Positions 17,658 through 26,013 of a DNA stretch of 64,000 nt are shown here, in pieces. The position numbers were made by a program, and so were the translations under genes. The notes under the pieces were generated by a model. It did not search any database and had not been told where the DNA came from. It saw only the letters and a program-made list of their open reading frames with translations. Source of the stretch: Exiguobacterium oxidotolerans JCM 12280 (GTDB lineage: Bacteria > Bacillota > Bacilli > Exiguobacteriales > Exiguobacteriaceae); contig NZ_JNIS01000001.1 of NCBI RefSeq assembly GCF_000702625.1, forward strand, positions 2,484,001 through 2,548,000. The letters run 5' to 3'. How positions within the stretch are numbered: the first letter of the stretch is position 1; every line of letters begins with the position of its first letter.

Positions 17658-18266
17658 ATGTCAAAATTTGAATTACCAGAACTCGGCTACGCTTATGATG
17701 CGCTTGAGCCACATATCGATGCTCGTACGATGGAGATTCACCACTCGAAACACCATAATGCTTACGTCACGAACGTCAACGCGGCGCTCGAAGGCTCGGA
17801 ACACGAAGGGAAATCATTAGAAGAGTTGCTTCAAAACCTTGATGCGCTTCCTGCTAACATTCAAACAGCAGTTCGCAACAACGGTGGCGGTCATTGGAAC
17901 CACTCATTCTTCTGGAAATTGCTTAAAAAGAATGATGGTGCTGCACCGACAGGCGAACTCGCTTCAGCAATCGATGAAGCATTCGGTTCATTCGATGCAT
18001 TCAAAGATGAATTTGCAAAAGCAGCGACAACACGCTTTGGATCTGGTTGGGCATGGCTCATCGTCGAAGGTGGCAAGTTGGCTGTCGTTTCGACACCGAA
18101 CCAAGATACACCGGTCATGGAAGGTAAAACGCCAATCCTCGGACTTGATGTCTGGGAGCATGCGTATTACTTGAACTACCAAAACCGTCGTCCGGATTAC
18201 ATCAATGCATTCTTCAATATCATTGATTGGGATCACGTTGCCAAACTTTACGCTGACGCAAAATAA
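17658..18266 (+). CDS. sodA: superoxide dismutase (Mn/Fe)
   Basis: A 202-aa Fe/Mn superoxide dismutase that converts superoxide to O2 and H2O2 in the cytoplasm. Metal ligands are visible: the first His in [12 protein letters not shown], a second in [11 protein letters not shown], and the Asp and His of [12 protein letters not shown]. Start at ATG 17658 because AAAGGGGG is 7 nt away; an ATG two codons earlier is too close to it. Mn is more likely, from the [10 protein letters not shown] context and Bacillales norms. Confidence 0.95.
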   Translation: MSKFELPELGYAYDALEPHIDARTMEIHHSKHHNAYVTNVNAALEGSEHEGKSLEELLQNLDALPANIQTAVRNNGGGHWNHSFFWKLLKKNDGAAPTGELASAIDEAFGSFDAFKDEFAKAATTRFGSGWAWLIVEGGKLAVVSTPNQDTPVMEGKTPILGLDVWEHAYYLNYQNRRPDYINAFFNIIDWDHVAKLYADAK

Positions 18267-18278
18267 TCGTTATTACTA

Positions 18279-18318
18279 AAAAAGGGTCGTTTCCTCACAT
18301 GAGGAAGCGGCTTTTTTT
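18279..18318 (+). terminator. terminator of sodA
   Basis: GTCGTTTCCTC pairs with GAGGAAGCGGC (two G-U pairs) around a CACAT-type loop, followed by eight T. Confidence 0.85.
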
Positions 18319-18409
18319 TAATACGGAAAATGATGGGATAGGTTGTTATGGATGGTTTCCTTCTATATAATGAACAAAGATGACTTTTTGAACGATAGGG
18401 GAGTACGCC

Positions 18410-20482
18410 ATGGCGAAACGAATCACGGTAAGAGGAAGACGGCGTAACCACTTGCCGCTTCGATTAAATTTAATGTTCTTTGTTGTTTTTTTATTATTTG
18501 CGATTTTGATTTTTCGACTTGGTGTCGTCCAAATTGTCAATGGTGAAAAAATCTCACGCGAAGTTCAAAAAACAGAGATGATTGCTTCGAAGTATGAAGT
18601 ACCACGCGGGAAAATTTATGACCGCGATGGACGATTGCTCGTCGATACGATTTCAAAATATTCGATTGTCTACCGACGCTCGCAAAATACAAAGGTCGAT
18701 GAGCGGATTGAAACGGCTTCACGTCTCGCGGCCATCATCCATTTACCGAAAGATGATTGGAAGGTAACGGAACGTGACTTAAAAGATTACTGGATTGCAA
18801 CCAATGCAGAAGAATCGAAACGTCGTTTTGATGCTGTCATGAAAGAAAAATATCCGACATTAGAAGATCGGAAAAAGTTATCGATTGCTGAAGAAAACCA
18901 AATCATGCTCGATACGATTACAGAAAAAGATATCGATTACGATGATAAGACAATGGAAATCGTCGCAATCAAACACAATATGGAAGTTGGATATGCGCTC
19001 GATCCCCAACTCGTCAAGCTTGGTGCGACAGCAAAAGAGATGGCGATCATTGATGAAAATCTCGAAGATTTGAAAGGCGTTTCTGTGGAACCATTCTATG
19101 AACGGTCCTATCCATATGAAGGAACACTCCGAAATATCTTTGGAAAGTACTCGAAGATTCCTGCAGAGCAACAAGCGGAATACAAGGCAAAAGGGTACAG
19201 TTTGAACGATCGGGTCGGAACATCGTTTTTAGAACAACAATATGAAGATTTATTGCGCGGGAAACCGGCATATGATGTGTATGAGACGTTTAACGGCGAA
19301 CCGGTCGGTGAGCCGAACCGTGAAGAAGGGGAGTCTGGAAAAGATCTCGTTCTGACGGTTGACGCGGAATACAACAAACAGGTCGATCAAATCCTCCAAC
19401 AAGCGATCAAGATGGGTCGTGGTATGGGAAGCGGCTATCTTAAAGAAGGTTATGCGGTCGTGATGAACCCACAAACGGGTGAAGTGTTAGCGATGTCGGG
19501 ACAAAAACTTGATACGGCGACGAATAAATTTAGTGACGTCGCAATCAATAATGTTCTGACCTCACTCCAAATCGGATCGACGATTAAAGGGGCGACGGTT
19601 GCAATGGGACTCGAAGAAGGCGTCATTCGTCAAAATGAAGTCATCAATGATGCGCCGATTACAATCGGAGGGACGAAGAAGGCTTCTTACGTCAACATGG
19701 GGCCGATTACGGATTTGACGGCGCTCGAACGCTCGTCAAACGTATATATGTTCAACATCGCAATGCGGATGGCAAATTATCCGAGTAACGGGATTGCAGG
19801 GGCGAGCGTCGATGCTGCTGCAGCCATTATGCAAAACTACTACAGCCAGTTCGGGCTCGGCGTGACGACTGGGATTGATTTACCGTACGAAGCGAAAGGT
19901 GTGCAAGGGACACCGGACCGCGTCACGCTCTTGATGGACCGTGTCATCGGGCAATATGACGCGTTCACTCCGTTACAAGTCGCGCAGTATATCTCAACAC
20001 TCGCGAACGGCGGCTATCGTGTTCAGCCGCATTTCTTAAAAGAAGTGCTCGCATCGAATTCAATTGAAGAAGATACAAAACAAGTCGAGTATAGCTTCGA
20101 AACGAATTACTTGAACCGAATCGAAGTCAGCCAAGACAACATCGATCACGTCCGCGAAGGATTGCATCGAGTCGTCAAAGGAGAGAGTGGGACTTCTAAA
20201 GTAATTGCGTTGACAGGAATCGACGCGGCAGCTAAGACGGGTACAGCACAGGTAAGTGTATATGGTGAAGACGGGATTGCGTTACGTGACAGCAGTGGTC
20301 AGCCGGTTCGTTCATTAAACTCGAACCTTGTCGGTTGGGCGCCGTATGATAATCCGGAGATCGCGTGGGCTGTATTCCTTCCATATATGGAGCAGGAAAC
20401 GGTCAACTCAAAAATTGGTCATGATTTAGTGAAGGCGTACTTCAACGTAAAAGATATTCCGTGGCAGACTAAGCCAAATTAA
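18410..20482 (+). CDS. pbpA: class B penicillin-binding protein (transpeptidase), PbpA/PbpH-like
   Basis: A 690-aa protein with one N-terminal transmembrane helix (residues about 20-43), a PBP dimerisation/pedestal domain beginning EVPRGKIYDRDGRLL, and a D,D-transpeptidase domain with SxxK at Ser390-Lys393 (GSTIKG), SxN at 443-445 region (SSN) and KTG at 609-611. It cross-links peptidoglycan during side-wall elongation. Position between sodA and pstS matches B. subtilis pbpA. Followed by its own terminator. Confidence 0.92.
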   Translation: MAKRITVRGRRRNHLPLRLNLMFFVVFLLFAILIFRLGVVQIVNGEKISREVQKTEMIASKYEVPRGKIYDRDGRLLVDTISKYSIVYRRSQNTKVDERIETASRLAAIIHLPKDDWKVTERDLKDYWIATNAEESKRRFDAVMKEKYPTLEDRKKLSIAEENQIMLDTITEKDIDYDDKTMEIVAIKHNMEVGYALDPQLVKLGATAKEMAIIDENLEDLKGVSVEPFYERSYPYEGTLRNIFGKYSKIPAEQQAEYKAKGYSLNDRVGTSFLEQQYEDLLRGKPAYDVYETFNGEPVGEPNREEGESGKDLVLTVDAEYNKQVDQILQQAIKMGRGMGSGYLKEGYAVVMNPQTGEVLAMSGQKLDTATNKFSDVAINNVLTSLQIGSTIKGATVAMGLEEGVIRQNEVINDAPITIGGTKKASYVNMGPITDLTALERSSNVYMFNIAMRMANYPSNGIAGASVDAAAAIMQNYYSQFGLGVTTGIDLPYEAKGVQGTPDRVTLLMDRVIGQYDAFTPLQVAQYISTLANGGYRVQPHFLKEVLASNSIEEDTKQVEYSFETNYLNRIEVSQDNIDHVREGLHRVVKGESGTSKVIALTGIDAAAKTGTAQVSVYGEDGIALRDSSGQPVRSLNSNLVGWAPYDNPEIAWAVFLPYMEQETVNSKIGHDLVKAYFNVKDIPWQTKPN

Positions 20483-20490
20483 CTAGAGAG

Positions 20491-20523
20491 ACGAAGCTGA
20501 GGAAACTCATCTTCGTTTTTTTA
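20491..20523 (+). terminator. terminator of pbpA
   Basis: ACGAAGCTGAG / CTCATCTTCGT stem with GAAA-type loop and a T run. Confidence 0.8.
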
Positions 20524-20580
20524 TTTGGATTGACCTTTTTTTATAATGTATTTTGAATTGTAAACTGCAAAAAACAAGCC

Positions 20581-20634
20581 TTTACAATTCTTTTACGTTG
20601 GATTCATTTCGTTTTAATAGTTCATCCGTATTAT
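20581..20634 (+). promoter_or_regulatory. PhoP box and promoter of the pst operon
   Basis: Four hexamers spaced exactly 11 bp apart, TTTACA (20581), TTTACG (20592), TTCATT (20603) and TTAATA (20614), match the PhoP direct-repeat consensus TT(A/T/C)ACA with 5-bp gaps. A TATTAT -10 box follows at 20629-20634, without a separate good -35, as is usual for PhoP-activated promoters. Phosphate-starvation control of pstS follows from this. Confidence 0.8.
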
Positions 20635-20705
20635 AAGTCTTGTAAGGGAAACGGATAAAAAGTCGTATCGGTATAAGCGACATACTTCGAGGAGGAAATT
20701 TAATC

Positions 20706-21650
20706 ATGTCTTGGATGAAAAAAACAGCACTTATCACAACAGTAGCTTCAATCGCAGTAGTCGGTGCAGCATGCGGAAATGACGAAGGAAGCTCTTCGAG
20801 TTCGTCGGATCTTTCAGGAAAGATTGCAATTGATGGATCGTCAACAGTTTTCCCAATCATGGAAGCAGTCGGAGAAGAATATTCGATTGAACAGCCAGAT
20901 GTAAACGTAACGGTCGGTGTGTCGGGGACAGGTGGCGGATTCAAACGTTTCGTCGTCGGTGAAACAGATCTTTCGAACGCTTCACGTGAAATCAAAGAAG
21001 AAGAAGCAGCAGAAGCAGAAAAAAATGGAATTGAATATACACGAATGGCACTAGCGCTTGACGGATTAACAGTTGCAGTAAGTAAAGAAAACACGTGGGT
21101 CAAAGAATTGACGATTGACCAGCTCAATAAAATGTGGCAGGATCCGAACGTCAAAACATGGAAAGATGTCGATTCATCTTACCCAGCAGAACCAATCAAA
21201 TTCTTCAGCCCTGGTAAAGACTCAGGTACATTTGATTACTTCAATGAAGAAGTAATGGATGAAAAAGATATGCGTAAAGACGTCCAACTTTCTGAAGATG
21301 ATAACGTCCTCGTTAAAGGTGTCGAAGGAACGAAAGGTGCAATCGGCTACTTCGGTTACGCGTACTATGCTGAAAACAAAGATAAGTTAAAAGAAGTACC
21401 ATTATCGGCTGAAGGAAAAGATGCTGTTGATCCAACACCAGAAACAATCAACGATCTTTCATATCCACTATCACGTGAAATCTACACGTATGTAAACAAC
21501 AAATCACTCAACGATAAAAAACAAGTCGCAGACTTTGTGAAATTTACGAATGAAAATGCCGGCGATTTAGCAGAAGAAGTCGGTTACGTCAAAATGAAGC
21601 AAGACCGTTATGACGAAAATGCAAAAGCAATCGAAGACGCAATGAAATAA
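20706..21650 (+). CDS. pstS: phosphate ABC transporter substrate-binding lipoprotein
   Basis: A 314-aa periplasmic-binding-fold protein with a lipoprotein signal: lipobox VGAAC with Cys23 as the lipidation site, then a Gly/Ser linker. IDGSSTVFPIMEA and GVSGTGGGFKRF carry the phosphate-contacting serine/threonine loops. It captures phosphate outside the membrane and hands it to PstCA. Preceded by GAGGAGGAAA and the PhoP box. Confidence 0.95.
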   Translation: MSWMKKTALITTVASIAVVGAACGNDEGSSSSSSDLSGKIAIDGSSTVFPIMEAVGEEYSIEQPDVNVTVGVSGTGGGFKRFVVGETDLSNASREIKEEEAAEAEKNGIEYTRMALALDGLTVAVSKENTWVKELTIDQLNKMWQDPNVKTWKDVDSSYPAEPIKFFSPGKDSGTFDYFNEEVMDEKDMRKDVQLSEDDNVLVKGVEGTKGAIGYFGYAYYAENKDKLKEVPLSAEGKDAVDPTPETINDLSYPLSREIYTYVNNKSLNDKKQVADFVKFTNENAGDLAEEVGYVKMKQDRYDENAKAIEDAMK

Positions 21651-21670
21651 ACATCCAGATGTAAGGATGG

Positions 21671-21702
21671 CCTAAAAAGGGGGGAATCCCCTCCTTTTTA
21701 GG
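21671..21702 (+). promoter_or_regulatory. hairpin between pstS and pstC
   Basis: CCTAAAAAGGGG and CCCCTCCTTTTTAGG form a long stem. The T run lies in the 3' arm rather than after it, so it is a weak terminator or an mRNA-stabilising hairpin. Either would make the binding protein more abundant than the membrane subunits. Confidence 0.65.
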
Positions 21703-21745
21703 TCCCGTTCTTATGTAGGGATGATGGAGTAGGGAGCGAAGAAGG

Positions 21746-22687
21746 ATGAATTCATCATCAAAGGGTTCGGTTCGAGAGCTGATTCAACAGAACCGTAAAC
21801 AAAAGTTTAGTATGAAAAACATCATGGAACGAATTATGCCAATCGTCTTATTTTTATGTGCGTTTGCTTCAGTCGTTACGACCATTGGCATCATTCTCAC
21901 GTTAGTCATTGAAACGGAACATTTCTTTGAAGTCGTCTCAATCAAAGAATTTTTCGGTAGTACGAGCTGGTACCCGTTGAACTCAGTTCCTGAGTATGGG
22001 ATCTGGCCGCTCGTCGTTGGAACACTTGAGATTACCGTGATTGCGATGCTAGTTGCCGTGCCGATCGGACTCACTGCTGCTATCTATTTAAGTGAGTATG
22101 CATCAGAGCGCGCACGTCGTGTGTTAAAACCAATTCTTGAAGTATTGGCAGGGGTGCCAACAATCGTCTTCGGTTTCTTCGCCTTGACGTTCGTCACACC
22201 ATTACTTGATAAATTAATTCCGGGTCTTGCAATTTACAACGCACTTAGCCCAGGGATTGTCGTCGGAATCATGATCATCCCGATGATTGCTTCGATTTCT
22301 GAAGATGCGATGAGTTCTGTTCCGAAAAAAATTCGTGACGGTGCGCTCGCACTTGGTTCGACACGCCTTGAAGTGGCTTTAAAAGTGGTGGTTCCGGCAG
22401 CACTTTCAGGTATCATCGCGTCGATCGTCCTAGGGATGTCTCGTGCGATTGGTGAGACGATGATTGTAACGATTGCCGGGGGATCAAATCCTACAGCAAC
22501 CGTCAATCCGCTTGAACCTGTCCAAACGATGACAGCCTATATCGTTCAAGTCGCACTTGGTGATGCTGGATATGGAACTGTTGAATATTATAGTATCTAC
22601 GCTGTCGGTACGCTGTTGTTCGTCTTTACACTTGTGATGAACCTCCTCGCGAACTGGATTACGCGTCGTTTCAGAGAGGAGTACTAA
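21746..22687 (+). CDS. pstC: phosphate ABC transporter permease PstC
   Basis: A 313-aa membrane protein with six helices and the EAA-type loop ([23 protein letters not shown]) that docks on PstB. It pairs with PstA to form the phosphate channel. Second gene of the pst operon, after the hairpin. Confidence 0.93.
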   Translation: MNSSSKGSVRELIQQNRKQKFSMKNIMERIMPIVLFLCAFASVVTTIGIILTLVIETEHFFEVVSIKEFFGSTSWYPLNSVPEYGIWPLVVGTLEITVIAMLVAVPIGLTAAIYLSEYASERARRVLKPILEVLAGVPTIVFGFFALTFVTPLLDKLIPGLAIYNALSPGIVVGIMIIPMIASISEDAMSSVPKKIRDGALALGSTRLEVALKVVVPAALSGIIASIVLGMSRAIGETMIVTIAGGSNPTATVNPLEPVQTMTAYIVQVALGDAGYGTVEYYSIYAVGTLLFVFTLVMNLLANWITRRFREEY

Positions 22688-22688
22688 G

Positions 22689-23597
22689 ATGGCCTTACCA
22701 GAAAAACAACCTGTACAAAAAAAGTTCATTGATCCAGTCGCAGTGAAAAAATCAATCAGTCAGCGTCTTGTCGTCAACAATGTGACGAAAGTAATTTTCT
22801 TGATGGGCCTCCTATTTGCTCTCGTCGTCCTTGGTATTCTTCTTGTCGGCGTACTCCGTGATGGTGTTGCATGGTTATCGCTTGATTTCCTTCAGAATGG
22901 ACCATCTCGACGTCCTGAACGCGCGGGCGTCTATCCGGCACTGATGGGCACGATCTTCTTGATGCTTTTAATCATTCCAATGATTTTCATCATGGGTGTC
23001 GGAGCTGCGATTTATTTAGAGGAATATGCGAAAAAAGGACGGATGACGTCGTTCATCGAAGTCAATATCTCGAACTTGGCAGGAGTACCTTCAATCGTTT
23101 TTGGTTTGCTCGGTTTGACGTTCTTCGTCCGGAACATGGGCTTCGGTTCAACATTGATTGCTGGAGCGTTGACGCTTGCATTAATGAGCTTGCCGGTCGT
23201 CATCGTATCGTCGCAAGAAGCGATTCGTTCGGTGCCGCAAGCGATGCGACATGCTTCACTTGCACTCGGTGCCTCGAAATGGCAGACGACGTTCAAAGTC
23301 GTGTTACCGGCGTCACTTCCAGGTGTCATTACCGGAATCATTTTAGCTGTCTCACGTGCGATTGGTGAAACAGCACCGCTTATCATGGTCGGAGCAGCCA
23401 TCTTCATCGCCCGTGCGCCGGAAGGTATCTTCTCAGAGTTTACGGCGTTGCCGATTCAAATTTATAACTGGACAAGCCGTCCACAAGCTGATTTCCAGGG
23501 ACTTGCTGCAGCAGGAATCATCGTCTTGATGGTGATCTTATTGACAATGAACTCACTTGCAATCTGGATTCGAAACCGTTTTTCTAAACGTTATTAA
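22689..23597 (+). CDS. pstA: phosphate ABC transporter permease PstA
   Basis: A 302-aa permease with six membrane segments and its own EAA loop (ASLALGASKWQTTFKVVLP). The arginine and glutamate in the GVITGIILAVSRAIGETAP region are typical of PstA. It starts 1 nt after the pstC stop, with AGAGGAGTACT as ribosome binding site. Confidence 0.93.
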   Translation: MALPEKQPVQKKFIDPVAVKKSISQRLVVNNVTKVIFLMGLLFALVVLGILLVGVLRDGVAWLSLDFLQNGPSRRPERAGVYPALMGTIFLMLLIIPMIFIMGVGAAIYLEEYAKKGRMTSFIEVNISNLAGVPSIVFGLLGLTFFVRNMGFGSTLIAGALTLALMSLPVVIVSSQEAIRSVPQAMRHASLALGASKWQTTFKVVLPASLPGVITGIILAVSRAIGETAPLIMVGAAIFIARAPEGIFSEFTALPIQIYNWTSRPQADFQGLAAAGIIVLMVILLTMNSLAIWIRNRFSKRY

Positions 23598-23637
23598 TAG
23601 TAAGAATGTGCTGAATCGTTTTTAAGGAGGAACACAG

Positions 23638-24468
23638 ATGATGGATACGAAGCTGACGACAAAAACAGCCGAGAAAGAAGGGGCAACAACTATGAATCAA
23701 CCAGTAGCTGCGCAAGACAGTGTATACCGTGTCGACAATTTAAACTTATGGTATGGCGATGACCACGCCTTAAAAGATGTCAACTTAGATATTAAACAAA
23801 ACGAAGTCACGGCAATCATCGGACCGTCTGGGTGCGGGAAATCGACATTCATCAAAACCTTGAACCGGATGGTCGAGCTCGTGCCAATCGTTCGGACGAA
23901 CGGTGTCATCGAGTATAATGGCCGTAACATTTTCGATAAAGAATATGAAGTAGAAGAATTACGGACATCAGTCGGTATGGTTTTCCAGCAACCGAACCCG
24001 TTCCCGAAATCGATTTATGACAACATCGCATATGGACCACGTGTCCATGGCGTCAAAAACAAAAAGATTTTGGATGAAATCGTGGAACGTAGCTTACGTG
24101 GCGCCGCGATTTGGGACGAGGTCAAAGATCGTCTGAATGAAAATGCCTACGGATTATCAGGTGGGCAGCAACAACGTCTTTGTATCGCGCGATGCCTTGC
24201 AATCGAACCGGATGTCATCTTAATGGATGAGCCAACTTCAGCACTCGACCCGATTTCGACACTCAAAGTCGAAGAACTCGTTCAAGATTTGAAAAAAGAT
24301 TATTCAATCATCATCGTGACGCATAACATGCAACAGGCAGCACGTGTGTCGGATAAAACAGCATTCTTCTTGAACGGAGAAGTCGTCGAGTTTGATCAAA
24401 CGGATCGTATCTTCTCGAATCCAAGTGATAAGCGGACAGAAGATTACATTTCAGGACGATTCGGATAA
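23638..24468 (+). CDS. pstB: phosphate ABC transporter ATP-binding protein
   Basis: A 276-aa ATPase: Walker [10 protein letters not shown], PstB-type insert in [17 protein letters not shown], signature [13 protein letters not shown], Walker [13 protein letters not shown], and H-loop VTHNMQQA. It powers phosphate import. The first ATG (23638) has AGGAGG 7 nt upstream; a shorter start at 23692 is possible, since the first 18 residues are not conserved-looking. Only one pstB copy is present, unlike the two in B. subtilis. Confidence 0.94.
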   Translation: MMDTKLTTKTAEKEGATTMNQPVAAQDSVYRVDNLNLWYGDDHALKDVNLDIKQNEVTAIIGPSGCGKSTFIKTLNRMVELVPIVRTNGVIEYNGRNIFDKEYEVEELRTSVGMVFQQPNPFPKSIYDNIAYGPRVHGVKNKKILDEIVERSLRGAAIWDEVKDRLNENAYGLSGGQQQRLCIARCLAIEPDVILMDEPTSALDPISTLKVEELVQDLKKDYSIIIVTHNMQQAARVSDKTAFFLNGEVVEFDQTDRIFSNPSDKRTEDYISGRFG

Positions 24469-24484
24469 TTAGGAGGAACTTTCA

Positions 24485-25147
24485 ATGGCCACTCACCGTA
24501 CGATTTTTGGAGAAAACTTGGCAGTACTCGATCAAAAAGTCTTTCTTCTTGCCCGCAAGACGATGCAACAGATTGCGACGACAGCAGAAGCACTTGAAAA
24601 ATATGATCATGATATCGCACGTAACGTCATCGAAAATGACAATGAACTTGATGCGCTTGAACTTGAAATCAACGATGATGCGATTCTGTTGATTGCGAAA
24701 CAACAACCAGTTGCAACGGATTTACGTCGACTCGTGGCAGCGATGAAAATCGCGACAGACTTAGAGCGGATTGCTGATTACGCAGGTAATATCTCAAAAG
24801 CGGTCTTACGCGTCGAGACATTCCCGTACGTGATTGATATCTCGCTCTTGAAAGAAGCGTTCGAAACGTTGCTCGATATGACAGAAACCGCGATCGTCGC
24901 CTATCGTGATGGCGACATCGAAAAAGCGAAAGCGTTATCCGATCTCGACAACATTATTGATGAGACGACATATAAAGCGCTTCGCCAATACATGCGCCAT
25001 ATGTCATTGCAACCGATCGTCGTCGATGAAATCATGCAGTTCACGAACATCTGCCGCTACATCGAACGGATGGGTGACCACTTGACGAATGTCGGGGAAC
25101 ATCTCATCTATCTCGAAAAAGGAAAACACTACGATTTAAATAACTAA
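24485..25147 (+). CDS. phoU: phosphate signalling protein PhoU
   Basis: A 220-aa all-helical protein with the two PhoU repeats and metal-binding acidic motifs (TDLERIADYAGNI and CRYIERMGDHLTNVGEH). It links Pst transport state to the PhoR/PhoP two-component system and lowers uptake when phosphate is plentiful. Last gene of the operon; AGGAGG precedes it and a terminator follows. Confidence 0.93.
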   Translation: MATHRTIFGENLAVLDQKVFLLARKTMQQIATTAEALEKYDHDIARNVIENDNELDALELEINDDAILLIAKQQPVATDLRRLVAAMKIATDLERIADYAGNISKAVLRVETFPYVIDISLLKEAFETLLDMTETAIVAYRDGDIEKAKALSDLDNIIDETTYKALRQYMRHMSLQPIVVDEIMQFTNICRYIERMGDHLTNVGEHLIYLEKGKHYDLNN

Positions 25148-25150
25148 TCC

Positions 25151-25187
25151 AAGTAGGTACGGGGAGATTCCTCGACCTACTTTTTTT
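25151..25187 (+). terminator. terminator of the pst operon
   Basis: AAGTAGGT (25151-25158) / ACCTACTT (25175-25182) plus an inner GGGGA/CCTC pairing, followed by a T run. Confidence 0.8.
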
Positions 25188-25255
25188 CATAAAGGGATTT
25201 GAAACAAGTTTGTAGAATAGGAAAGAAGTGAATAAAGATAAAGAGGTGATAGGTA

Positions 25256-25978
25256 ATGCTTGATAAAATTATAAAATTAAAAGAACAAGGATTGACGACA
25301 AAACAAATCGCTGAAAAATTAGAGTCGACGGAAGGGAAAGTGAAATATGCCTGGAGTAAATACCGTAAGTCACTTTCAGAACCGACGGACAAAAAAACAG
25401 CAGCTCCTAAAAAACAACAGAAAGCCCCTACATCGATGAAAGTGGCTGCGAATGAGATCGTTCCTGCTGTCATCGCCATACCATCGCTTGAACGGGATGC
25501 ATTCGGGATGGCGACGCACTATGAAGATGACATCATGCATGCCATCGTTCAATCGCCGACTGCATTGTACGTGTACTGGGAGCTCTCGGAGTTATCTCGT
25601 AAGATGTTAGAGACGCATTACCACGCAGCGTTCGATTCATTCCGTAAAGAACTTCGAATCATTGATGTGACGTTAGTCGAGTATGAAAAAGGTGAAGCGA
25701 ACCGAACGTATCAATTTGAACTGCCGGAAATGACGAACTCTTGGTTCGTTCGCCCGTTATCCCCAAACACTACATACATCATCGAATGGGGAATTCAAAC
25801 GATTGATGGTGACTTCGTTCCGGTACTACGTTCGAAGCCGGTCGAGACGCCGCGTGACGAACCTGTCGTTGAAGGGCGATTCGCTGAAGTCGTCGCTCGT
25901 TGGCAAAATGGAGAGGTCGAGCAACCGGAATGGGTAGAAGTTTTACGACCGTATTCTTACTTCGACCGAATTCGTTGA
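25256..25978 (+). CDS. DUF4912 domain protein with N-terminal HTH-like segment
   Basis: A 240-aa soluble protein. Residues 1-40 look like a small helix-turn-helix (GLTTKQIAEKLESTEGKVKY). A low-complexity Lys/Ala linker follows (about 42-65), and residues about 80-205 form the DUF4912 domain (SPTALYVYWELSELSRKM, then RPLSPNTTYIIEWG), which looks like a beta-sandwich. Function unknown. It is 35 bp upstream of the GH57 gene and probably co-transcribed, so a role in storage or surface glucan metabolism is likely but not shown. Confidence 0.75.
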   Translation: MLDKIIKLKEQGLTTKQIAEKLESTEGKVKYAWSKYRKSLSEPTDKKTAAPKKQQKAPTSMKVAANEIVPAVIAIPSLERDAFGMATHYEDDIMHAIVQSPTALYVYWELSELSRKMLETHYHAAFDSFRKELRIIDVTLVEYEKGEANRTYQFELPEMTNSWFVRPLSPNTTYIIEWGIQTIDGDFVPVLRSKPVETPRDEPVVEGRFAEVVARWQNGEVEQPEWVEVLRPYSYFDRIR

Positions 25979-26013
25979 GCTAAAAGATAGAAAGAAGGAG
26001 AGGAAGAGAAAAC

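Noticed and set aside
18410-20482. FtsI/PBP2B-type division transpeptidase
   Set aside because: No PASTA domains and no division gene neighbours; position after sodA and before pstS fits the elongation enzyme PbpA.
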